64,000 nt of DNA from Notolepis coatsorum (Eukaryota; Chordata; Actinopteri; Aulopiformes; Paralepididae), in NCBI GenBank assembly GCA_963971535.1, contig OZ020594.1, positions 118,207,127 to 118,271,126 of the forward strand. The letters run 5' to 3'. The position numbers and the translations under genes were made by a program. The notes under the pieces were generated by a model that saw only the letters and a list, made by a program, of their open reading frames with translations, had not been told where the DNA came from and made no database searches. Positions 11,636 through 24,042 of the stretch are shown piece after piece (the first letter of the stretch is position 1; each line of letters begins with the position of its first letter).

Positions 11636-13408
11636 AGTAATATCAAAGATTACCCTCTGCGGACATGCAACGATCACAGAGAGGCGATACAGAGGGATAG
11701 ATTCTATGCAGTTTGGTTTTAGAGTAATGTAGTCTGTGAATGACCTTAAACTTTATAAGTTGGACTCTGGCATTAATAGAACATTTATGTATCCTGCTAA
11801 GTCCCTCCTCCCACATCTCATCAGAGATTTCATACTAAGCTCTGTGGACCATACATCTTTAATGTGGTCGGAGGAAGCCATAGATTGGACCGAGAAATAT
11901 GAAACAAAATCAGAGATCAGGTGTTTTGAAGCTGGTGATCGGCTCATGAGATTATAAAAATGGTAATCAGCAGGACATGTCTCAAAGTCTGGGATATTAC
12001 TGTGGACATAATTTCTAACCTGCAGGTAACGGAAGAAGTGTGAGCTTGTAAGATTAAACTTAGACTTAAGTTCGTTAAATGAGGCAAAGTGACGATCAAC
12101 ATATAGATCTTTGATAGTGGCCAGTCCCTTTCCCTTCCATAGTGAAAAAACAATATCAGATCGTTGCATGTCCGCAGAGGGTAATCTTTCACATATGTTT
12201 TGGTTTTGTGCCAAGCTATTTAAGTACTGGGTAGACATTTTTGACTGGTACACCAAGGCGTATAAAAGAGAGATTGCCCCAGACTGCCTTCTAGCTCTAC
12301 TCGGCTGTTCAGCTAACACTGTGGAATTACCTTACAATGAGCAGGAGGCCCTGATGTTTGGTATGGCTGTGGCCAAAATAATTATCCTTAAGGAATGGAA
12401 AGACACGTCGTCTCCAAGTTTTAAAAGATGGCTCACTGAGATGGTCTACTCTCTGCAGCTGGAAAGCATCCGTCACAGTAGGTCTGAGACCTCGAACAAA
12501 TTTGAAATGATATGGGGTCCCTTTTTGGAATGCTTAGCTAGAACATAAGTGCTTCTCAATGTCCTCCTGTGTATTTTCTGTACTATACTAGTGTTGTCAC
12601 GATACTGGAATTTCAAACTTCTATACGATACCTTGAAAAGTATCGATATTCAATACCATTTTCGATACCACAGGGAAAAAGGTTCAATCTTAAAAAAAAA
12701 AAAATTTTTAAATAAATTTTGCTTTTGTTGCTGGTTGATTCTCCTCAGCTTCTCTCTGGTACTATAAGAGAATATAAATATAACACTTTTAAAACCCTTT
12801 GTTTATCTTTAGATCACACATTTAAAAATAACTGTTCGTCTCGCTTCAATAGTTTTTGTTGCAGAGCATGGTATTTTCTCAAGTGGACAGATGTAAACAC
12901 TGTGATCTGTGTTGCATGTGCCTGACGGGCTGGGCTGTTTGTGTTGCAGCCATATTCCGACTTAACTGAATGCACGTGTGTGTGGACTGCTGTACTATTG
13001 CAGGTATTGAGATGAACAGTGCAACTTCCTTATACAAAAAAAATTAAATTAAATCTGGAAATGAGTATTGAAACAGTTTTAAATATTCAGAATCGATATG
13101 TATCGATTTTTTGATATTTTTGACAACACTACTATGTATATATGTATATGTGTGTGTGTATATATATATATGTGTGTGTATGTGTATATATGTAATGTGT
13201 GTATATATGTCAGAGAATTGGCCCCTTGCGTCCTTAGTGTATAGCATATGACATGGTGTATGTTTGTTCATTGATGTGACAGTGTCTGGCATCATACTGT
13301 TTGTGTTATTTTTATTTATTTGTTATTTTCTTTGTGTTTGTGATTTGTCTTGATGTGTGTTTGTGAAACTATAAAAGCTGAAAAATAAAATATTATAAGT
13401 AATATCAA
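11636..13408 (+). mobile_element. 5'-inverted (twin-primed) L1 insertion
   Basis: The insertion (11647-13397) lies between copies of an 11-bp target duplication, AGTAATATCAA (11636-11646, 13398-13408). From about 11650 to 12158 the L1 ORF2 C-terminal region runs on the minus strand (for example LWKGKGLATIKDLY, then VIHRLHYSKTKLHRIYPSV and DRCMSAEGN). From 12159 to 12548 the following part runs on the plus strand (DRCMSAEGNLSHMFWFC to LECLART). The 28-bp sequence encoding DRCMSAEGN is present in both arms. An inverted 5' segment joined to a normal 3' segment is the classic product of twin priming. The 3' UTR was later hit by the MITE at 12590-13130. Confidence 0.85.
12590..13130. mobile_element. 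hAT-like MITE, copy 1
   Basis: The terminal inverted repeats AGTGTTGTCACGATAC and ATATTTTTGACAACACT enclose 541 bp with no transposase. Subterminal sequence is rich in ATCGATA words. A longer copy lies at 17513-18430. The target duplication is not clear for this copy. It sits inside the 3' UTR of the inverted L1, so it is the younger insertion. Confidence 0.65.
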
Positions 13409-13999
13409 GAACGTGTTGCTGTCATCATTGCAAGTAGAGGGAGTTACATGCATTCTTCGAAGGTTGTATTTGTAGATGGAAAATAAGTTTGGGGTCAAAT
13501 CAGAATACAAGTGTTTTACTTCAGTGTTCGCAAACATGAGCAACATAAACAAACCTTTTAAAACTACAAGAAGAAAAGCCATGCTCATCTGTAGCTCAAA
13601 CAAACTCCTTGTTTACATTCATTAATGTTATTTTTGTGATGGGGCTGCTACCCATTTGTTTAGTCAACATTAGTTTGACCTTTTAAAATCAGAAAGGTCT
13701 GTATTGCCAAGTAGTTTACACATACAAGCCATTTGATTTGGTAGTTTTTGGTGTGACATTAACGGACAGACAATAAAATAAAAAGGTGGAATAAAATATA
13801 ACTAAATTAAGATGGAAGCAATAGGATATAATTATGAAATAAATAGGCCAGGGCTGTACAACTAAAATAAAAAAGGTGGAATAAAATGTGATAAACTAAA
13901 TTAAATAGAAGCACAATAGAATATAGTATAATTATGGCTGGAACACAGACTGCTCTGAGCACAGCTTCATATGCCAGCATGTTAAGCCTCAAACCTTTC
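13409..13999. other. Intronic AT-rich spacer
   Basis: No gene is recognised. A segment of roughly 85 bp containing AAAAAGGTGGAATAAAAT and ACTAAATTAA is imperfectly duplicated (about 13770-13830 and 13862-13935). The stretch lies in the intron between the second and third CKAP5-like exons. Confidence 0.4.
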
Positions 14000-14004
14000 A
14001 CACA

Positions 14005-14106
14005 CTAGATGGTTAACCCTCTGTAGTGTGGTAGTGAAAGGGTTAACCGTCTGTAGTGTGGCAGTGAAATGGTTAACCACTTGGTAGTGTGGTAGTGAAA
14101 GGGTTA
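14005..14106. repeat. Short tandem repeat, about 33 bp x 3
   Basis: Three imperfect units of GGTTAACC followed by a TGTAGTGTGGTAGTGAAAG-type sequence run directly up to the donor side of the small CKAP5-like exon. Related words occur at 10917-10975 and at 16955-16975, suggesting a dispersed repeat. Confidence 0.7.
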
Positions 14107-14143
14107 AAAACATTCTCCTGGTTTCCCCAGAGGTCGGTTTTAC

Positions 14144-14219
14144 CTTCATGACAAGGTCAGAGAACTTGGTGGATCCGGAAAAGGACATGACGGACTCTTG
14201 ATGTAACACCAGTAGAGCA
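14144..14219 (-). CDS. ckap5: CKAP5/ch-TOG-like exon (B), acceptor not canonical
   Basis: This 76-bp segment completes the serine codon left open by exon A and adds 25 codons: ALLVLHQESVMSFSG then STKFSDLVMK, ending at a good donor (AAG then GTAAAA, boundary at 14144). The match to the CKAP5 segment between the two flanking exons is clear, and phase is correct on both sides. The acceptor is the odd point. The pyrimidine tract TTTTCCTTTTCCTTCTC is followed by AC, not AG, immediately before the exon (14221-14220). No AG nearby would keep the frame. This may be a single-base mutation that damages splicing, an assembly or sequencing error, or a rare GT-AC intron. Confidence 0.75.
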
Positions 14220-14235
14220 GTGAGAAGGAAAAGGA

Positions 14236-14449
14236 AAATGTATATAGCACTTTACAATTTTGTTCCTCACATTTGACCCATTCACTCACATCGACGGCAG
14301 AAGCAACCATGCAAGTGCCACTGCCAATCTGCTCATCGGGTAGTTAGGGGTTAAGGGTCTTGCTCAAGGACACTTCCGACAAGTTGCCTGGGAATCGAAC
14401 CGGGAACCTCCGGATTACCAGACGACTGCTCTACCTCCCGAGCCACAAT
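14236..14449 (-). mobile_element. tRNA-derived SINE
   Basis: Read on the minus strand, it starts GGCTCGGGAGGTAGAGCAGT (A-box-like) and then has GGTTCGATTCC (B-box). A body with AGCAAGACCCTTAACCCC and GCACTTGCATGG follows, then a tail with TGTAAAGTGC. A second copy lies on the plus strand at 53552-53762. The SINE fills most of the 284-bp intron between exons A and B of the CKAP5-like gene. Confidence 0.8.
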
Positions 14450-14503
14450 GACTTTGTTTGAATGCTACATTAGAAACAGAGCGGTGGACTAGTTGGTTCA
14501 CAC

Positions 14504-14691
14504 CTGAGTAGGTTGGTCTGCTCCGCCTTCTGGAAGAGGCGTCCCAGCAGCTTGTTGACCGAGCGGACGATCTGCTGTCCGTCCTGCAGCAGCTCCACCC
14601 TGGAGTCCAGCAGCACCATCAGCAAGCCCGCCACCAGGTCCTTCAGCCCCCCACAAGAGGCCTTGAGCGCCAGCCGCTCTATCCCCAGCAT
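14504..14691 (-). CDS. ckap5: CKAP5/ch-TOG-like exon (A)
   Basis: A 188-bp exon follows a good acceptor (CTCTCTTCCTAG) and ends at a GT donor at 14503. It encodes MLGIERLALKASCG, GLKDLVAGLLMVLLDSRVE and DGQQIVRSVNKLLGRL, then QKAEQTNLL, ending with two bases of a serine codon. This matches the helical segment of CKAP5 immediately upstream of the sequences in the next two exons. Frame is intact and codon use is GC-rich compared with the surrounding repeats, as expected of a conserved exon. Upstream exons should lie at higher minus-strand positions but were not recognised in the repeat-dense sequence beyond 14700. Confidence 0.85.
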
Positions 14692-14836
14692 CTAGGAAGA
14701 GAGGGAGACGGTTAGCTACCAACCAGACCACAGCTTTATCATTTTATTCCATTTGCGGCAGACCAGAGACGGAGACATTCCAAACAGGTTACACACACGT
14801 ACAACAAACAATGTTTTGATCACTGTAGGTATATAT

Positions 14837-16072
14837 TAAGGGTGTAAAGGTACACGTATCGGCAGTCGCGGACTGGGACCATAATTCCTACCGGGAATTT
14901 GACTCAGGCAGGCCAGGCCCATACCCCATACCCCCCCCCCCCCCCCCCCCCCCCCGCGTTTTGTATCTTGCTGCGTTGTATCACGTAGTTGCACTGTAGA
15001 GGCTGTAGTAAATGTGACCTTCAGATCAGCACCATGGACAGCGACGCTGTCACAAAACGGACCATACAAGTTGTATACACTACACCAAAAGTGTAGAATA
15101 ACTACTTTCCAAATAATGGATTGTCCAAATGTCGGGTTATAATACGAAAGTGTCCTTTATAGAAGTTTCTCTACTTCACTGGCGCTCTCTGTGATCTACT
15201 GTTGTCGATTCATTATAGTATCACTCACCCTCGCGCTGCTGCCATCAGTTCAACATAATACAGTTCCTTATACATTCCTTATACATTCCTTATAGTTCCT
15301 TATACATCTCAGCGGCTTCAATATCGGCATCCAAATCATCCATCAGACTTATAGCTGTTCTATTTCACGGTCAGGTTCCAACAAACTGTCTTCTTTAACT
15401 CCCAGTACATCCAATAAAGTGATCAAGTGATCAACATCCGGAGTTTCCACGTCAATTTCAATGTCCATCTGATTCAAAACTCGTCTAGTAACACGGAAGA
15501 GCCCTTCGGAGCTAAACCAATCAGAGTGTCTTCGCAAACTGCGGCCTGAACTTATACATGCGCAAATAGAAACATGTATACCGACCTGGCCAGCTTCGGA
15601 GTTCAGTGGCCTGACTGCGGGCACAAACAAACACATTTTAAAATAAAAAAAAAGCATTTGCCAGTCTACCAGGGCAGCCAGGCCGTGCCAGTCTGCCAGG
15701 CCACCGGGAAAACTCCCGGTGCTCCCGATGGTCAGTCCACTAGTGCGTATCTGTACCGAACCATGTCAGTACTGGACGGCTGTGTACCGAACGAATACGA
15801 AAACGGTATGTTAACCACTAACGGCCGCCCACCGGGGGCTGTTTTTTTTCACAATCTAATAGAATTCTTTTTAATTTATTTATTTAACAAGTCGATTATT
15901 AATTTCAATATAGAATATTCGTTGACAGCCCTACAAGTACAATTAGTTACGGCACACTACATCATCCCTCAGTGGAACATGGAAAGCCAAACTTTCCCCC
16001 ACTGCACCGAACCATGACTTCAAAACTGAGGTACGTACCGAACCGTGGTTTTTGTGTACCGTTACACCCCTA
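14837..16072. mobile_element. hAT-like MITE with nested repeat
   Basis: The ends TAAGGGTGTAAAGGTACAC and (inverted) TAGGGGTGTAACGGTACAC form terminal repeats. Inside, a second repeat begins near 14865 with CGGACTGGGACCATAATTCC and ends near 15725 in its approximate complement, so one element sits in another. A C homopolymer lies at 14931-14955. A minus-strand open frame (15349-15657) has no recognisable domain. The target duplication is unclear because the right flank is a (TG)n/(TA)n tract. Confidence 0.55.

Positions 16073-16078
<6 letters not shown>

Positions 16079-16128
<50 letters not shown>
16079..16128. repeat. (TA)n microsatellite
   Basis: An uninterrupted AT dinucleotide tract separates two MITEs. 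Confidence 0.95.
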
Positions 16129-16840
<712 letters not shown>

Positions 16841-16969
16841 ATATATATATATATCTATATATATAGATGATTGGGGCAATAAGACAAGTGATCTTTAGGA
16901 GCATTGCAGACGGGTCAATTTAAACTCTCCTCTATATTCACTCACCAGTTTTTAACCCTTTCACCACAC

Positions 16970-17309
<340 letters not shown>

Positions 17310-17512
17310 ATTTATTTTATATAGCGCCTTACATAAGTTATCTCAAAGCACTTTACAAAAAAGGTTAATGTCACAACCTGCACTAAGAGCAAAGGGCGGG
17401 GGGGGGGTTGGGGGGGCTACTTTCAGAAGCAATGGTACTCAACATGCTATTCTATACTGTTAGGAGACGGTGAAGTGGATTTTGAGACTGTCTGCATGCC
17501 TGCCTACATGTT

Positions 17513-18430
17513 AGTGTTGTCACAATACTGGAATTTCGAACTTCGATACGATACCTTGAAAAGTATCGATATTCGATACCATTTTCGATACCACAGGGAA
17601 AAAGGTTCAATCTTAAAATGTAAAAAAGAAAAGAAAAAAGAAAAATATATTTTTTTTTAAATAAATTTTGCTTTTGTTGCTGGTTGATTCTCCTCAGCTT
17701 CTCTCTGGTACTATAAGAGAATATAAATATAACACTTTTAAAACCCTTTGTTTATCTTTAGATCACACATATAAAAATAACTAAATGATATAATCTTAGA
17801 AATTAAGTAAAGTTAATAGTACTGCGTGTTAAGCATAACAGATTGATTGATTGCAAATTGTATTAACAGATTGCAGAATGGGTACAATACAGTACAGCTC
17901 AATACACACAATTGTTAAGGGGATGCAGACCAGAGAAAGACTTTTGTCTTGTTTACATCAGGGTTTTCAATTCATCATAACATATGACATTTTGTTTTTA
18001 TTCTTTTTTTTATCAAATTTAATTTGTTACCTTTTTTCAACTGCACAGTAAAACTTTGTCAACATGTTTTATCTAATAAAATAAAGTTCAGTCTGTTCAT
18101 CTCACTCCAATCATTTTTATTGCAGAACATGGTATTTTCTCAAGCAGACAGATGTAAACACTGTAATCTGTGTTGCATGTACCTGACAAACTGAACTGTT
18201 TGTATTACAGTCATATTCCAACTTAACTGAATGCACATGTGTGCGTGGACTACTGTACTATTACAGGTATTGAAATTAACAATGCTACTTCCTTATACAA
18301 AAAAATAACCTTATGAATAATTAAATATCGATATTGCGGGAAATGAGTATTGAAACCGTTTTAATTATTCAGAATCGAAATGTATTGAAATTCAGAAATG
18401 TATCGAAAAATCGATATTTTTGACAACACT
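17513..18430. mobile_element. hAT-like MITE, copy 2, with a LINE tail inserted
   Basis: Same ends as the 12590-13130 element (AGTGTTGTCACAATAC; ATATTTTTGACAACACT). TACATG(TT) flanks both sides, consistent with a target duplication. It is longer than copy 1 because a LINE 3' end (about 17838-17990, with ATTAACAGATTGCAGAATGG and a GATT-type tail) is inserted. That LINE tail also occurs at 38868-39010 and 56882-57030. Confidence 0.7.
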
Positions 18431-18619
18431 AATACATGTTGCTGATGTTACATTGTCCCCGTCTTGCCTTGTTGTCCCAGAATTTTTTCCTGTATTGTAT
18501 TCTCCCATCCTATTCTGTATTTTCCCCACTTTGCCAATAGCAAATTGTGTATTTAATAGCCGTAACCACTTTTAACTATGCCAATATATTAAAATACGGT
18601 TCTAATTATGCTCTTAAAA

Positions 18620-20422
18620 TGCTCTATTAAAATAGAATAGATCTTTATTGTCATTGTTGGTACAACGAAATTTTGTTAGGAACATCACCACTGGCATACA
18701 AACATAAAATATAGCATGTGCAAAATAATAATGTCATTAATAATAGAAATATAATAATAAAGTATCAATGTCCCAATGTCCTCAATAATAATAACATACC
18801 ATCATTGTCCCAAGTGCATTTAGTGCTAGTGCAAATAAATAAATATTTCAGTGATAGTCCAGTGAGTTAATGGAAGGAGGGGGGGGCGTTGACTTGCAAT
18901 GGATGAAATAGTGTATAGTGCAGCAATGCAAGTCCGGTTCACAGTTATTGTTGTAATGTAGAAGTGGGAGTTATGTCACCGGGGGTTGGGGACGGGGCGG
19001 TGGGAGGCGGGGGGGGGGGGGGTGTTGATCGTTGAGCAGCCTGACAGCCTGTGGATAGAGGCTGTTGGTCAGTCTGCTAGTTCCGGACTGGATGGATCTA
19101 TACCTTCGACCAGAGGGCAGCAGTTGAAAAAGATGGTGTGCTGGGTGGTACTGGTCCTGTAAGATGTTATTTACACGACGTAGGCAGCGGGAGGTGAAGA
19201 CTGTGGAGATATCTGGGAGGCTAGCTCCAGTGATCCTCCTTGCAGCCTTGACCACTCTGTGGAGGGCCTCCTTCTCTGCCCTGGTGCAGCTGGAAAACCA
19301 CACCAGTAGTCCGTACGTGAGTACACTCTCTACTGCGCAGTGGTAGAAGTTGGCCATCAGTCCCTGTGGGAGTTTAGCCCATTTAAGCTTCCTAAGATAG
19401 AAGAGGCGCTGCTGTGCTTTCCCCACAGCAGAGGCAATGCTGATCCCCCAGGACAGGTCATCAGACATCGTCACGCCCAGAAACTTAAATTTTGAAACCC
19501 TCTCCACCTCCTCATTTCCGATGAGGAGTGGAGAGTGGCTGTGGTCACCAGTCCTGCGGAAATCGATGATCATCTCCTTGGTCTTCGTGGGGTTGAGAGC
19601 AAGGTTATGACCATCGCACCACTCCACTAGTCGCTCAACCTCCCTCCTTTATGAGGTCTCATCATTTCCTCTGATGAGGCCAAGTACTGTTGTGTTGTCT
19701 GCATTTTAACTATGAGGTTAGATGGAGAGGAGGAACAACAGTCGTGTGTGAAAAGTGTGTAGAGAAGTGGGCTGAGTACACACCCCTGAGGGGCCCCGGT
19801 GCTAATGGGCAGGGTGGGGGATGTGTGCTTGCCAATCCTGACATGTTGTGTGCGATTTGTAAGAAAGTCCAAGATCCAATTGCATAGTGTGGTGTTCATT
19901 CCGAGTTTGTGTAGTTTACTGTGAAGCTTATTGGGTAGAATAGTGTTGAAGGCTGAACTAAAGTCAACAAAAAGGAGTCTACCATATGTGTGCCTGTGCT
20001 CTAGATGTTCCAGCAGAGTGTGCAGTACAATGGCAATAGCATCCTCTGTTGACCTGTTCTTCCGGTAGGCAAACTGGTTGTGGTCTAATGATGGCGGTAT
20101 GGAGGCTTTTATGTGTTTCATGACCAGTCTCTCAAAGCATTTTGCAACGATGGGGGTGAGTGCCACAGGTCTGTAGTCGTTCAGGCCTGTGACTTTAGGT
20201 TTCTTTGGAACCGGGACTATTGTTGCTGCCTTAAGACATGCGGGAACCCAGGATGAGCCCAGAGACAGGTTGAAGATGGTGGTGAGAACTGGGGCTAGTT
20301 CAGCCGCACAGTCCTTGAGCACCCGTCCCAGGACTCCATCAGGCCCTGCCGCCTTCCTTGTGTTGATGTTTCGTAGACTGAGTCTAACCTCATGAGTGCT
20401 CAGGACTATTCTGTTTTTACCT
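18620..20422 (-). pseudogene. L2/Rex1-type LINE ORF2 (RT), frameshifted
   Basis: Read on the minus strand, the first segment (20422 to about 19690) has reverse transcriptase motifs in order: [44 protein letters not shown] and [13 protein letters not shown]. The second (19627-18971) carries TKTKEMIIDFRR, FKFLGVTMSDDLSW and the C-terminal LLPSGRRYRSIQ block. The catalytic FADD region near 19705 is damaged by a small indel, so the enzyme would be inactive. The 3' UTR ends near 18620 in ATAAAGATCTATTCTATT. The 5' end is cut by the DNA element that starts at 20423. Family placement (L2 versus Rex1) rests on motif style only. Confidence 0.8.
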
Positions 20423-20496
20423 GGGCCCTCATTTATCAACGTTGCGTACTCACAGATATGTGCTTAACCCGTGCGTACGATAATTTCTAAGCAAAG

Positions 20497-21800
20497 TGTT
20501 GTGAAGGGCCAGATTAAACTGAGAGTATACCTTTATTGTTTGATATACTTTGTATATTATTTATATATATACACGGAATATCCCTTTACCTGCGTTCAGA
20601 CCAGAGTAATATTCGCTCTCCTATTGGACAGCGCCCCCAGGCGCCAGCGCGCAAGCCCCCAACGGCAAGTTCAAAGACAACTGCAGGCATGTCGGAACAT
20701 GCCCGGAGTCAGCGTAGTGATACGAGACAAGGACTGAGGTTGGGACTAGATATTCACTTAAGTATAAAATACGGCGCAGGTGTGAACAGCAGCAGTTCGT
20801 CTAAGTAGCTGTTCATCAAGTTCGGTAAAACAGTGAAGTGAGCAACCTTGCGTCTAAACAGAGCATTGAGAACCGCGTGCGAATAGAATGGTAAAAGTGT
20901 CAGAGTTTAATGAAGTAACGTTGAGTTCGACTTAATCTAATGTGAAGTAAATAGTCGATCATTTATTGTATATCGTGCAGCCACAGTTCTTTCGTGTGTA
21001 GCATTACCCAGCGGTTCGTCGTGTCTTTAGCTAGTGTACTTAACCAGGCTGTGTGGCCTAAATACGTCGCCCACACCCGAGGAGTCCTAGGCGGAGAACC
21101 GTTGGACATGTACACAGGAGAATCGGCGTCGGCGATTGCAGAACCATTCCTGGTTGGATTATATTGATTTGGGACGTGACCACCGGAGAAGAGCATCGTT
21201 GATTTCCACTATCGTTTGGGATTCAACCTCGTGAGGATTACAACTCGGGCCTGCCTCGTGGACGGGGCTGGCTAGCTGTCATCAATGCTGTCGGGCATTT
21301 GGATTACAATTATTGCTTTTGCTGCTGATCAAGGGAGTTTACAAGGACCGACTCCTGTACCTGGACTCTCTTTATTCCTCCTTGAATCAGACGGAGTACC
21401 TGAACATTCCTCTACCCTCCAGGCCTTACACCCCGGAGGAAACCCATTGTCTCCAGTCGGTACCAGTGTTGCCCTATATAATTGCTACTATACAACAGGT
21501 GGCGTCAACTTAGACCCATCGTAGGATTCCTGCTATTCTTAGTGACTTATGCTCTTGACTGACTTTACGTATATTCTTCGCCATACAAGCGCGACCCTAA
21601 TTCTCATTCTGTAACCTAACGTTGCCTAATAATAATAAATTACCCTCAAATACTATTTCTGTGTCAATGCCGTGTTCTTGTGGGTGTTCACCATCTATAT
21701 TTGATGTACTGTCTGGCCAGTAATTAAAGTACATAACTAGCAGTGGTTTAATCTATCACAATCTTTAATACAGTCAGGGTTTTGTAACCCCTCAGTTACA
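20497..21800 (+). repeat. BEL/Pao 5' LTR
   Basis: 1304 bp, starting TGTTGTGAAGGGCC and ending CCTCAGTTACA. A TATA-like box (TATAAAATA) lies at about 20763 and an AATAAA signal at 21634-21639, giving a plausible U3-R-U5 layout. Short open frames inside are duplicated in the 3' LTR and are not genes. Confidence 0.93.
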
Positions 21801-21802
21801 AT

Positions 21803-21819
21803 TGGTCCTTCGAGCCGGA
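21803..21819 (+). promoter_or_regulatory. Primer binding site (tRNA-Tyr)
   Basis: TGGTCCTTCGAGCCGGA begins two bases after the LTR. It is complementary to the 3' end of eukaryotic tRNA-Tyr including CCA, so first-strand synthesis would be primed by that tRNA. Confidence 0.8.
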
Positions 21820-21858
21820 GGGTATCAGTGTAATATTTAACATAATATTAATATTAAC

Positions 21859-23880
21859 ATGGCCAGCGGTGAACACTCCCCAAGCGGCTCCCCTAAGCTA
21901 GAACGCCCGCAGCGCAAACGTCAGCTACCTCCATATCTGGAGGAATTCGCTTTCGTTCTACCCCCTAGCTTATCTAAACAGACGTTAAATACGGATAAAG
22001 CGGATAGTCTAAGCATGTCCAATCCTATCGACTTGGCGACCCTGCCAGTAGAGACCCCAGTGGGTTCAAACGAAACTGACTCAGCTCACGGGGGGGACCA
22101 GGTGGGACATGACATGACTATACCTCCAGACAGCGTCACCGGGATAGACCCCGGAGCGCTCCAGGATAAAGAAAGCGCTCCAGGGATAGAACCCGACACA
22201 CAACCAAGAGAAGAGAACCGCGCCCAGGAGATAGACCTCGGAGCGCGCCAGGAGAACAGATCTCCAACAAGCCCTGTCAGCACCCGATCACCTCTGTCAG
22301 TGTCATCCCCCAGCGAGGCGGACCAGAGACTGGCGCAAGCCTTGATCGCCACACTGACAGCCTCCACCGAAAGAGACCGACTTCAGGGTGAACGCGACCG
22401 GCTTCAAGCAAAGATGCTTAGTGAGCGCGAACGGAAAGAGAGCGCCTCCACGCGCAACTCCAAGCGCAAGCCCTTAGTGAGCGCGAACACTCTGCCGTGG
22501 AACGAGAGCGCCTCCGGGCGCAACAATTAAGTGAGCGCGAACACTCTGCCGCGGAACGAGAGCGCCTCCAGGCTCAACAGATGAGCGAGCGCGAACAACG
22601 AGAGCGCCTCCAGGCGCAACAATTAAGCGAGCGTGAACACTCTGCAGCGGAACGAGAGCGCCTTCACGCGCAACTCCAAGAACAAGCCCTTAGTGAGCGC
22701 GAACACTCTGCAACCGAACGAGAGCGCCTCCAGGCGCAACAAAGGAGTGAGGACGACCGCATAAGACTGGAGGAGAGGCGCCTTCAGACGGAAGAAAACA
22801 TCGAACGAGACCGCGCCAATGCACAGCATGACGCCGCCAATGCCCAGCGCGAAGCAGAGCGCGACCGGCTGCAGGCGCAGATGATAGAACAATTGATCGC
22901 CAGGGCGACACCCCCTCTCTCCGCACGGAGCTCCCGGAGATCATCACGACAAGGGTCTAGGGCACCTTCCCCTACCCGACAAAGCGACCCGGGACCCGGC
23001 CAACAGGAGGAACCTGTCTACGTCTCCGAGCCCCCTCCCCGACCGGTCCATACGAGACCCAGCCAACGGGAAGAACCGGCCTACGTCGCCGAGAGACTGA
23101 CTAGAAGACTCCAGGACCTAGAAGAGGAAGAGGAAGAGGAGGAATGTCAAGCCCACCAGCAAGAACATACTCTGGACCAGGAGGCCCAGTACAGCCCCGA
23201 CTTCAGCCCCGAGTCACTGCACTACAAACCCCCGACCCAACTCACGGGTGAGTTTGACGTACAGTCAGCACCGAGGAACAGCACCTGGGGACCCGGCCTC
23301 TGGTACCCACCAAGTACTAACCCACGACCACACGTACGGGGAGACTCGCCCAGGAGGCCTCTTCCCCTACGCTCACCAATGTACCAGCCATCCATGGCAT
23401 CGTACCTTGGCACACCGACGTTCCCAGACTTTACGCGCGAGGACAGAGCACAGTACACAGAATTACGCATGTGTTTGGAGACTATGATGTCCGATGTCCC
23501 CGACGAGTCGTACAAATATGCCATCCTCCTCAAGCATCTCAAGGTGCCCAGAGCGCATAACATAGCGCTGGCATATTCCAACTCAAGCACCCCATACTCC
23601 GCGGCTCTAGTGGCCCTCGACCAGCGTTATGGACGCATATGGGATTACGTGATCCAAGAAATACGGGATTTCGACCGCCTCCCCCCAGCCAAAGACAATA
23701 GAGCACTGGATGACCTCTCTATCAAGGTACAATCCCTAGTAGGGATGCTGGGGTCCCAAAAGGAGAAGGGGAGATATGAACTGTATGCAAATTCTAATGT
23801 GGAGCGAATACTGGAGAAGCTCCCTCCAGCCCCCCAAGAGCGTTTTCGGCGGCAGAGAGACCACCGTGTACATATGTCTA
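21859..23880 (+). pseudogene. BEL/Pao gag, frameshifted
   Basis: ATG at 21859 opens a frame starting MASGEHSPSGSPKLERPQRK. The first frame runs to 22530, but sense-like sequence moves to another frame near 22435, apparently by a one-base change. From there a highly charged, probably coiled-coil region contains tandem copies of LSEREHSAAERERLQAQQ (about 22450-22750). A globular gag part follows, with FPDFTREDRAQYTELRMCLE and VALDQRYGRIWDYVIQEI (about 23420-23670). The coding sequence is then broken at about 23880 by a LINE tail. The protein would normally package RNA into particles. The repeat number and frameshift suggest slippage in this unstable tract. Confidence 0.8.
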
Positions 23881-24041
23881 AACTGAACACTGTGACCTCA
23901 TTTTTTTTACTTCTAATTTTACTATGTTATTTTATTTCATACTTATCTTGTCTTGCACAGTCTCTGGAGCGCAACAGTAAGAAGCATTTTGTATAAAAGT
24001 ATTCTGTACTTCTGTATGACAACTATTAAAGAAACTTGAAA
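23881..24041 (+). mobile_element. LINE 3' tail inserted in BEL gag
   Basis: This AT-rich piece interrupts gag and ends in three copies of AAACTTGAAACTTG-like sequence after ATTAAAGAAACTTG. Such short tandem tails are typical of L2/Rex-type LINE 3' ends. Gag sequence resumes immediately after it (residues DPNGPEPSLL). It must have inserted after the BEL/Pao copy, or been carried by its source. Confidence 0.65.
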
Positions 24042-24042
24042 C

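Noticed and set aside
14236..14449. Functional tRNA genes at SINE heads (also 37648, 43588, 52442, 53552, 56455)
   Set aside because: Only A- and B-box similarity is present; long SINE bodies follow, several have target duplications, and the tRNA folds are degraded.
15349..15657. Minus-strand frame ending LDVLGVKEDSLLEPDREIEQ as a host exon
   Set aside because: It lies within a MITE, has no recognised domain and no convincing splice sites; left unassigned.
20471..20808. Small proteins in the BEL LTR and repeated at 28055-28362
   Set aside because: They occur identically in both LTRs, overlap the promoter and R region, and have no motifs.
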